This document shows positions 56,953 to 64,000 of a stretch of DNA of 64,000 bases, one piece after another. Source of the DNA: Linanthus parryae. Lineage: Eukaryota; Streptophyta; Magnoliopsida; Ericales; Polemoniaceae. Numbering within the stretch: position 1 is the first letter of the stretch; every line of letters starts with the position of its first letter. The translations under genes and the position numbers were made by a program. The notes beneath the pieces are model-generated. The model saw nothing but the letters and a program-made list of their open reading frames with translations, did no database searches and was not told the origin of the DNA. The stretch spans positions 135,614,427 through 135,678,426 of the forward strand of contig JALGPY010000002.1 of assembly GCA_023055425.1 (NCBI GenBank). The letters run 5' to 3'.

Positions 56953-58290
56953 GACACGCTCCAACTGCAAGTGTACAGTTACCTGTGCAGTAATAATTCT
57001 GGAAATCTGGGTTGGCGAACCCAAGGGACTTCTATGTAAACTAGTTATTGGTTCTTAAACTTGTGTGGGCAAATCGCTTTGTTTGTTTTCTAATTCTACT
57101 AAAATAAAGAAACAACTACTCAATTAATCGAATGAATAACTTCACGATTAGTGGAGAATCAATATAAGAGTACTCAATAAAGTGACAAGTACCGTGAATT
57201 CTCTCGTGGATCACTAGGGATAATATGAACTACACTTTTATTTATAAAACACTAACATGTCTATCTCTTGTTAATCAAGCAAAATACAACTCGCCGAGTT
57301 ACCAAACAATTCGACTATACTTAGAGCCAATTAAAACCGAGTTACCAAGCTTAATTTGATTCTAAGTATGCATTACGATTCGTTATTATACTTTAAAGAT
57401 CCTAGTTAACACTACCGAGCTACCAAGTAATGATACGACTACATGAGAAGTTCAATTTACCGACTACAATTCACTAAGTTACCACGTCAATTGTAATTGA
57501 GATCAATCCTACAGTAGCTAAGCGCAAGAAAGATAGAGATTCAAGTATAAACTAATCATAAAAAGAGAGAATCGCATTAATTAAGCCAAAACATGAGGCA
57601 TAATCTCAAAACGATTTGTTCATATCAAACCCTAGCTACCTAATGAGAATTCCCAGCAATACGAGGTTTAGCTACTAGTTGACATGATCAAAATACAAAG
57701 TTTGTTGAGCATAAAAAAAACTAACGAGGAGAAGAAGAGATAAATCAAACGAAGAATCCAAAGCTCCCAAGCACGCTCCCAAAGCTCCAACGTAGGTAGA
57801 ATGATGGCAAGACACGGACTAATAGGTCTAAAACAGTCCCCAAAACTTACGTCTTTTGAAATATTACAAAACAGCCCCAAAAATCTAAGATTCCCGTTCT
57901 GTTCGCACGAACAGAAAAGTGTTCGCACGAACACTCTATTCCCACAAGCATATTTTTTTTCCCACTTATTTTCAGAGAGTTTCCAACGTTCCTGTTCGTA
58001 CGAACACAAAAGTGTTCGCACGAACACCCCTGGAGATGAGCTCAGATTTTCAGCCTCTTCGCCGGACCATACTTTCTCGTCCAGTCTCCGTTTGAGCTTC
58101 GTGACCTATCGTTGGAAAGCTATTTGAGTCTACTTTCATTTTCCACTGGTTTCACCCCAAATTCATTGTATAACTCAAGATATTCTCAAAGTAGTGAAGA
58201 TTGGTCACTTTTGCTCCTCCCACTTTGCTCCTCTTGCTTCCTCTTGACTTCCGAAGCTCGTTTCTTCTCTCCAATTGCTCTCTTTCTGTC
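56953..58290 (-). repeat. Gypsy (Athila/Tat-like) LTR fragment, minus strand
   Basis: On the minus strand the block ends CACTTGCAGTTGGAGCGTGTCA (plus coordinates 56953-56974), preceded by CCTTGGGTTCGCC, the same arrangement as in LTR families 1 and 2. Four 14-bp palindromes TGTTCGYACGAACA lie at 57900, 57920, 57993 and 58013. It is inserted in the J internal region after GTCGTTGC. The 5' end of the LTR (right side) runs into Sirevirus LTR sequence at about 58290; the boundary is approximate. No coding sequence. Confidence 0.5.
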
Positions 58291-59141
58291 TTCAGGAGAA
58301 ATTTCAGTTGAAAACAGAAAGAGGATTTGTAGGAACTGAGATCCTAAAATCTCTCAATCAGTTGCAGCTGTGGATAAAAGAGACTGGTTTGAATTTTGAA
58401 GATAGAGGCTTGCAGAATACTCAGAGAGGTGTGACAAATTCGTGGGAGATCATTCATTCAAACACACAATCATTCAAGCTTCAATCCAGATTCTAGAAGA
58501 TCAAATCAATCCAGTATTCCAGAAGAACACATCCAGGCTTCAACAACTTATCTTCTTATTGTGTTCTTCACTTGTACTTCAATGTGTGTATCTTTAGATT
58601 ATCTTAAACCTCACTTAACCTAGTGGTCGGTTGTTCAAGTGAGCAATAAGAGGTTCTTGTTAGCTCAACAGTTAGTAGCTGGAACTAGATAGGTTTGGAA
58701 CCACAAGTTGTATAGGTGTAAGGGAAATCACTTAGGCTTAAAGATCTAGGGCTATTTCTGTGTGAGTAATAAGAAGTGTTTGCCCAATCCTGGTGGGATT
58801 AGATCCCTCCGGCACAGATTAGGTCCATTGGGACTGAAATCTGTAAATTGCTATGTGTTCTTTACTTTACAGTTTGACTATTATCTGCTGCACACAACTC
58901 AAATCAAACTAGGATTCAAAAGCTGTTTAGAATTGTTTCCAATTCAAGGCCTTGAAGCTTTATATTTTGCCTTTGAAAGTTTCAGACAGTTTACTAAAAT
59001 CTCAAGGCCTTGAGATTTGAGTTTCACACAAAGTTATTCTGTTAAACTTTGAATTTTGAAAAAAAGTTTCCATACTCTATTCAACCCCCCCCCCTTCTAG
59101 AGTATTTAGGTCTTGTATTTAGTCTACATTACACACTTTCA
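58291..59141 (+). repeat. Sirevirus LTR fragment (right part)
   Basis: Aligns by eye with 6615-7418 of the first Sirevirus LTR: CCTAAAATCTCTCAATCAG, AATAAGAGGTTCTTG, TAGATAGGTTTGGAACCACA, the C-rich run and the terminal TACATTACACACTTTCA. TCAAGGCCTTGA palindromes at 58944 and 59002 replace the TCAAAGCTTTGA form. The left part of the LTR is absent. To the right the H LTR starts abruptly at an internal position. Confidence 0.7.
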
Positions 59142-60168
59142 GTAACGATTGTAACACATTGTTTTAGTAGGTCTATCTTGGCTACAGGAAACGGCATAGT
59201 TCATACTATTGTTTCAAATCAATGTGCTAGTATACTTTGTGTATATTGAACATGACCAAGTAGAGATCATTGTCTTCGTACTGACATAACAAGACAAGCT
59301 ATGTCTCATGGTTATTATGATTACTTATGCGCTTATTTGTTAGATAGTCAATGTGCACATGTATTTTTTAGTAATTGCTTCGACAAGTGAAGTGAGTGAG
59401 ATTCCTATGGAGTTCATAATCTCGATGAGTTGGGTGATACTATTGAGTCCATGGTGTAAATTGATATATCGAAGGAATCCAGGTCCCGGTTATGGGATTG
59501 ATGATATCCCCTTGATGAAGCTTATAAATTTTGATTATGTTAAACCTTGCAGGTAGATTACTTGGTAATAATATGGACATATCAAATAAGTGTTAAGGAT
59601 CAAGGAATTTGGAAGAGGTCGATTAAATAAATTAGTCAGAAATTAATTTAATCGACTGATATCTGTAATCTTAACATGGGGAGATAATAAGTATTTAATA
59701 ACAGGAGCTCAAAATATCATTTTTTGAGAATACGAACAGGAGTGCATTAACAATTATTTAGTGGTGCCAACCGTTATTAACTTTATTTGGGCTAGGTTCG
59801 GGTGGAACCAGAAGTCCTAATAAAGTTAGGAGCTTGAGGTCCCTCCTATAGCCTATATAAGTTTCCCTAGTCTTTAGAATTTGTATGCTTTAGATACACA
59901 CAGAAATCTAGGGTTTCGAGAATGAGAGCAATACGTTTGACGGCCAAGAAGGATTCTGGAAGCAGCAAGCCCACGTTTGCATCCAGGAGGAACTTCGGGA
60001 ATACAAGAGAAGATCAGCAGTGATTCAGAACTACATCAACTAGCTAGGACGCATGTATGAACCCTAATTATGTCTAGTAGGGTTATGGCGTTCTTGTTTA
60101 TAACGAACGGATTTTAATCGGTATAGCAGACATGCAATCGAACTGGTCCAGGGATTCGTCTCCCTTCA
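59142..60168 (+). repeat. LTR of element H, 5'-truncated (1027 bp)
   Basis: Matches 16757-17803 and ends CGTCTCCCTTCA. It is followed by CAATT (60169-60173), which equals the left flank of H copy I, so it is best read as the 3' LTR of H. Confidence 0.8.
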
Positions 60169-60972
60169 CAATTCACACGCTAGATGCTCCATGCTGGGAG
60201 CCGGATTGCTCCTGAATGTCAATCGCCAGAACGCCAGATGCGCCTGAACCGCCAGATTCACGCCACTACCGAATGCGTGCTGGATTTGCCAGATCCCTTG
60301 CACGCCTAATCAGATGCGAGCCATATTGATCCTACAGGAGCACAGATAGCCCCCTCCGAGGGCTTCAGATGGTGGGTTTACCTACTTCTCTCTCACGAAC
60401 AGATCGATCTTGATCGCCAAACCAGACATCGTCCTTGGCGAAATCTCGAAACCCAGTCGGCCGATAGCCTGCTCCACCTGAATCGCAAAACCCTAGCTTT
60501 GAGTTCAACACAGATCTTGGAACCTCGGATCTGATACCAGTTTGTTGTAACATAACTCCTATTTCAGAGCTCTGATACTAGTTTGTTATAACCTGGGGGT
60601 ATTCGAGCAAGAATGATGTAACGAAATCAAGAAAGAGACAAATGTTTAACGTGGTTCACTAACGAATTCGCAACGAACCCGCTAGCTACCTCTACGGCCA
60701 GAACCCGACATTTTATTGGGAAGAGAACCCGATTACAGTGCATGTCGTGGTCGACCTCAAAACAAACACCCACGCACACACAAGAATAATAGCTCTCAAA
60801 TTGCCTACTAACGTTTTGTGTCCTATGTTGTGTACCAAAACCAAAGCATATAATAATGCACAAATTTGAAGCAGTGCAATTTACTTCCAAACTCAATCAT
60901 GCACCGCCGCCCAAATAGGAAACAATTCCATGTTCTTTTTCTAACTTTGATTGCAAGTCAACGTTTCTAACA
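60169..60972 (-). mobile_element. Copia element J, 5' end: LTR, primer site and leader (minus strand)
   Basis: On the minus strand: LTR 60972-60584 (389 bp, TGTTAGAAACG..GGTTATAACA), then a primer site resembling TGGTATCAGAGC with one change (about 60581-60570), then leader sequence down to the H insertion at CAATT. A second copy of the LTR end plus primer site (GTTACAACAAACTGGTATCAG) lies 38 bases further in. Beyond H, J continues with the CCAGATGC-rich region at 21307/16516. J is the host of the Athila-like and H insertions. No credible ORF. Confidence 0.65.
60584..60972 (-). repeat. 5' LTR of element J (389 bp)
   Basis: Right end CTAACA at 60972 matches the LTR edge at 56368 next to the polypurine tract of the second copy. 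Left end TGTTATAACC at 60584 adjoins the primer site. Flank TTGAG at 60973-60977 is the presumed target-site copy; its partner is not visible. Confidence 0.65.
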
Positions 60973-61594
60973 TTGAGATTTAAGGAAAAAATCAGAGAGC
61001 CTGATAACTGATTTAGATAGTTCGAAAAAAGAAGAAAACTTAAGAAAAATAAGTGTTTTATCAACCTCAAGCAAGAACAGTCCGACATCAAGTCAAATTT
61101 ACAACTGAATGTGATGAGGTTCTAATATTAGAGGAATTCTAGTTTGACGCAGAGAGAGAATGGTCAGAAGGGAGATGCAGAGACAGATTGATCAGCCACA
61201 TTTGGGGGTGAATTTGCTACATCCAGCCCATTTAATAGACTCCAGTAGATTTTGTTTCGTTTAACGGAGCGAAAAACTTTTCTACAGCTAGGATGTGTTG
61301 AAATAGATGAATCTCCAGTACAAATAATGCCCAAGAAACTTTCAAGATTTATGTCAATAAAGAAGGATGGACTTTTGATGTGAGATCGGTACAAGCCACG
61401 ATTACAACTGTTCGTACCAGAAAACCCACCAAGATTAAACCATATTCAGTATAAATAAACCATGATGGAGTAATATGAATGCCTTTGTGGCAACTCTTAC
61501 CAGTTCAGTAAAGAATGCTAAAGTATGGAAAGAAATTTGGGAGATGATTATTTCACTACAAAAATAAATAGAAGCGTATGGACATACTTGCAGG
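60973..61594. other. Unassigned, possibly low-copy DNA
   Basis: No match to other parts of the window and no recognisable protein in either strand; ORFs are below 80 codons and unremarkable. It may be host sequence flanking J. Confidence 0.4.
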
Positions 61595-61840
61595 CAGGGG
61601 TGGAGGCAATTGAAAGCCACGGTGGTACTTTGTCCTCCCCCCCCCCCCCCTCCTCCCCTCCCCCCCCCCCAGTTTTCAAAATCTCCACTTACACTCCTTA
61701 TGTAGAACATTTTGTGATTTTAATAGTTGTACTCTCTTATTAACTACACAAATGTCGCGACTGATTCCAATCTTGCAAATAGCTATTGGCTTTACATAGA
61801 ATTTTTCCCCGGTTGCTCGTAATTCCTTCCTCCACCACTG
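61595..61840 (+). mobile_element. hAT-like miniature element (246 bp)
   Basis: Left end CAGGGGTGGAGGCAATT and right end, read inverted, CAGTGGTGGAGGAAGGAATT form imperfect terminal repeats of the hAT type. Flanking 8-mers CTTGCAGG (61587-61594) and CCTCCAGC (61841-61848) agree at five of eight positions, a possible decayed target duplication. Inside are two long C-tracts (about 61637-61671). No transposase. The call rests on the termini. Confidence 0.5.
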
Positions 61841-61923
61841 CCTCCAGCCATGACTTGAGAAACAAAAAACTCCAACATAAACAGTACCAGCAGCATAATG
61901 TCCTTTGGGGTCTTTGGTGCCAT
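61792..61923 (-). CDS. Candidate short secreted-peptide ORF or broken first exon
   Basis: From the ATG at 61923 (minus), the first 26 codons read MAPKTPKDIMLLVLFMLEFF then VSQVMA, which looks like a cleavable signal peptide: short charged start, hydrophobic core, small residues at the end. The next 17 codons (GGSGGGRNYEQPGKNSM) come from the end of the hAT-like element. In a pre-insertion state the frame would have met a GTATGT splice-donor-like site in the right flank of that element. So this may be exon 1 of a host gene damaged by the insertion. Upstream on the minus strand is CT-rich leader-like sequence. No further exon was identified and the family is unknown. Confidence 0.25.
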   Translation of the reverse strand: MAPKTPKDIMLLVLFMLEFFVSQVMAGGSGGGRNYEQPGKNSM

Positions 61924-62189
61924 TCAGAACTCAAGGTATCATGTCTACTATAGTGGTGGATTTTGTTAGGAGAGGAGCAGCAAATAAGGAAAGTGGTGGT
62001 GAAGTGAGGAAGAAGAAGTTGGCAAGTGCAAGTTCATGAGCTTCTTCAACGAAGATTGTTCAGGAACCGTTCGATGGCAAGGAAATGTTTTAATCTCGTT
62101 TGTTGATAAGATTGGCAAGTTGCTTTTAAATCCAGACGGAATCATTAGCGAGCCGCCGTCGTTTTGATTAATTTCCGTTAAGTAGGAAT
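61924..62189. other. Unassigned DNA right of the candidate exon
   Basis: CT-rich on the minus strand near 61960-62030, consistent with a leader, but nothing else is identifiable. The left edge of the next LTR may fall in this stretch. Confidence 0.3.
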
Positions 62190-62480
62190 CCTGCGTTACA
62201 TGTGTGACGGATGGAGCGTTATCTCTAGATTTACGATTTTGCCCTTTTTCTTTATGTCGTATTTACTCTTTCTACCTGATTGTTACCTCGGGGTTGATGT
62301 ATAACCGTTGAGAACGTTTTGGGGAATTAATCATCATTTTGTTGCAGAAACTTCTCTCCCAATCTCTTCTTATCTCTCCTTTCAATTTTGGTTGGAATTG
62401 GCTGCGAAACCCTAGTATCCGTTCACTGGATCTAAGAGGATTCAGCTCCGATCACCGTCGTTAGGATTAGGGTCCTGACA
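62190..62480 (+). repeat. Right part of the 5' LTR of gypsy element L
   Basis: Ends GGGTCCTGACA at 62480, immediately before a primer-binding site. CT-rich leader at 62350-62395. The left end of the LTR cannot be fixed because the 3' LTR lies outside the window. Confidence 0.5.
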
Positions 62481-62531
62481 ATTGGTATCAAAGCCAGGTT
62501 CTGAACACTCTGGGGTTGAATCAGCTTAGAA
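62481..62531 (+). promoter_or_regulatory. Primer-binding site of element L
   Basis: TGGTATCAAAGCC at 62483-62495 matches the initiator-Met tRNA primer site with one change; gag starts 37 bases later. Confidence 0.7.
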
Positions 62532-64000
62532 ATGATGAGGCTTGATGAGATCGGTACTCGTCTGCAAGGGCGAGAAGAATCCATCACTGGGATCCAATCG
62601 AACAAAGCAACACTCGCAGAATATTTGAAGGCTATGGAGTAGAGATCGAATGAGCAGTTCGCGCGGATTCAGATTCAATTGGAAGGGTTGACGGCCAACC
62701 AGAGAGCTGAAGCCACTCCTCGCCAGAATCTGGGAAAGGAGAAGATCGAGGAGAACGACAGTCACTAGAGTGTAGGGATTCTGCAGCGTCCCTCGCCGCA
62801 GGTCCGATTTCCCCAAAACCAAGGTAACTATTTGGTTACTCACCAATGGCCCCAAATTAAATTTCCTAGGTTTAGTGGAGATGATCCACGGAATTGGATA
62901 AAATTTTCTAGGTTTTTTCAATTTTATCTGGGTAGCAGCGAGCAAAAGGTAGCTCTAGCCTCTCTTTACCTTGAAGGTGCAGCTTATCTTTGGTTCCAAA
63001 ACATGTATGAGACATTAGATAATGTGAATTGGGATAATTTTGTGCTGCAATTGTGTGAAAAATTGGAGGATCCTGGATTGGAGGATGTGATTGGCATCAT
63101 TTCTAGAATTACACAAGATGGAACCCTAGAGGATTATGTTAAGAAGTCCGAAGCTCTTAGACTGAAGGTGGTGAATGCACACCCCAACATGACTGAGGAC
63201 TGTGAGTATTATGAGACCAAAAATACTGCAAGAAGCTACACATTTAGCTGACATAGACAATGTGTATGTCATGGAATTGCAACAACAAAAACAACACTCC
63301 ACTCCCACCAAGGCAGCTGCCACTAACCCCAGAGCCTCTTTCAGTAACAACAAGACTTCCAATTATCCCACCTCTCCAAAATCCACAACATCACACTCTT
63401 CTACCACCCTTGCTAGCCCAAACACCACAAATAGCCAAAACAAATCTACAACCATACCTATCTCTGGAGTTCAGTCACAAGCCAACAGCAACACAACCCC
63501 ATTTCAAAGACTCGCCGAAGCTGAAATAGAGAGCAGAAGGGAGAAAAAATTGTGCTATTTCTGTGATGAACCCTATCACACAGGTCACAAGTGTAAAAGA
63601 AACAACTCAGAAAAAGAGGAGCCTAATTTGATCACTTATGAAGATAGGGATAATGGAGAAGCTACACCTGAAATGAGCATGACACTCAATGCTATCACAG
63701 GCATTACCAATCCTAGAACTCTGCAACTACAAGGCTACTACAAGAATTATCAAATCACTATGTTAGTTAGTTCAGCACGCACCCACAATTTTTTGGATGC
63801 CATTACTGCAAAGAAATTAGGGTGTGCCTTACAATACACCAAGGAGGTCAAGGTGGCAGTAGCTAATGGGGATCAAATTCACAGTGATGCAACTTGTCCA
63901 AAGTTTGAACTGAAGGTGCAAGGACAGTCATTTGAAGCAACTATGAGAGTCATTACTCTAGGTAGTTATGATGCGGTCTTGGGCATTAAATGGCTGCAAA
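62532..64000 (+). pseudogene. gag: Gag-protease of Ty3/gypsy element L, cut by window end
   Basis: From ATG 62532: a Gln/Glu-rich N-terminus, then the gag domain with FPRFSGDDPRNWI (about 62862-62900) and SLYLEGAAYLWFQNMYETL. After a frameshift (about 63210-63226) come a Thr/Asn/Ser-rich linker, a CCHC knuckle at 63553-63594 (CYFCDEPYHTGHKC) and a protease region with MTLNAITG and VAVANGD. It ends with the second conserved block VLGIKWL at about 63978. Stops at 62640 and 62766. The protease active site reads SSARTHNF, with AGT (Ser, 63769-63771) where an Asp codon is expected. RT would lie beyond the window. Gag of this type is shared by several chromovirus-like lineages, so the lineage is left open. 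Confidence 0.82.

Larger units (their letters stand above)
21308..60168 (+). mobile_element. Copia element H, copy II, expanded by nested insertions
   Basis: The pieces are 5' LTR (21308-21904 and 43995-44681), PBS (44684-44696), leader (44697-44747, 53187-53764, 55329-55730), start of gag (55731-56062) and a 5'-truncated LTR (59142-60168). The interruptions are element G, element B, a solo gypsy LTR, and a block of truncated LTRs (56063-59141). The right flank CAATT (60169-60173) matches the left flank of copy I, and beyond it the sequence continues as J. The pieces therefore look like one old insertion into J. pol and the 3' end of gag are lost. That the last LTR belongs to this same insertion is inference from the matching flank. 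Confidence 0.6.

Noticed and set aside
60365..60553. Minus-strand 62-codon ORF in the J leader
   Set aside because: Falls between primer site and body of a non-autonomous element; no partner copy or known domain supports coding.

Overview
This window is plant nuclear DNA, most likely from a eudicot with a repeat-rich genome, and it is almost entirely nested LTR retrotransposons. The lineages I recognise from coding and structural signatures are a Sirevirus with an env-like ORF, Athila/Tat-type Ty3/gypsy, a chromodomain Ty3/gypsy of the Tekay/Del type, two Angela-type Ty1/copia elements, further copia remnants, and a hAT-like miniature transposon. All are plant element types. I found no intact host gene, no structural RNA gene and no CRISPR array. 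One possible broken host exon lies near 61.9 kb.

Layout. 1-7418: 3' two thirds of a decayed Sirevirus (pol, env-like ORF, PPT, 3' LTR). 7419-9217: unassigned minus-oriented LTR-like block. 9218-16061: internally deleted Athila-like element (protease fragment, post-pol spacer with internal TATA box, env-like ORF, long 3' region, 3' LTR). 16062-21307: pieces of a minus-strand copia element (here called J) and a plus-strand copia element (H), joined to gypsy LTRs as a tandem duplication of about 4.8 kb. 21308-60168: the second copy of H, expanded to about 39 kb by later insertions. These are a 22-kb Tekay-type array (G, 21905-43989) that itself carries an Angela-type element (A, 28044-36523), a second and younger Angela-type element (B, 44748-53181), a solo gypsy LTR (53765-55323), and truncated J, gypsy and Sirevirus pieces (56063-59141). 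60169-60972: 5' end of J on the minus strand, with PBS and LTR. 60973-62189: unassigned DNA with a hAT-like miniature element. 62190-64000: start of another decayed Ty3/gypsy element (L) cut by the window end.

The nesting can be read from target-site duplications: gatga around G, aatag/aataa around A, gaaac around B, gctag around the solo LTR, and caatt linking the left flank of H (copy I) with the right flank of its last LTR. Inferred order: J, then the Athila-like element and H into J, then a gypsy LTR into H, then the tandem duplication, then G, A and B. B is the youngest by LTR similarity.

The items I think most deserve follow-up are: (i) an extra ORF upstream of gag in G whose acidic tail carries three 11-residue repeats that look like SUMO-interacting motifs; (ii) clusters of short TTCG-N-CGAA palindromes in three separate gypsy LTR families and upstream of an internal TATA box; (iii) TCAAAGCTTTGA-type palindromes scattered through the Sirevirus, coding sequence included; (iv) a conserved hairpin set in the leaders of both Angela-type elements; and (v) the TSD-flanked three-LTR structure of G. 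All alignments and counts were done by eye.
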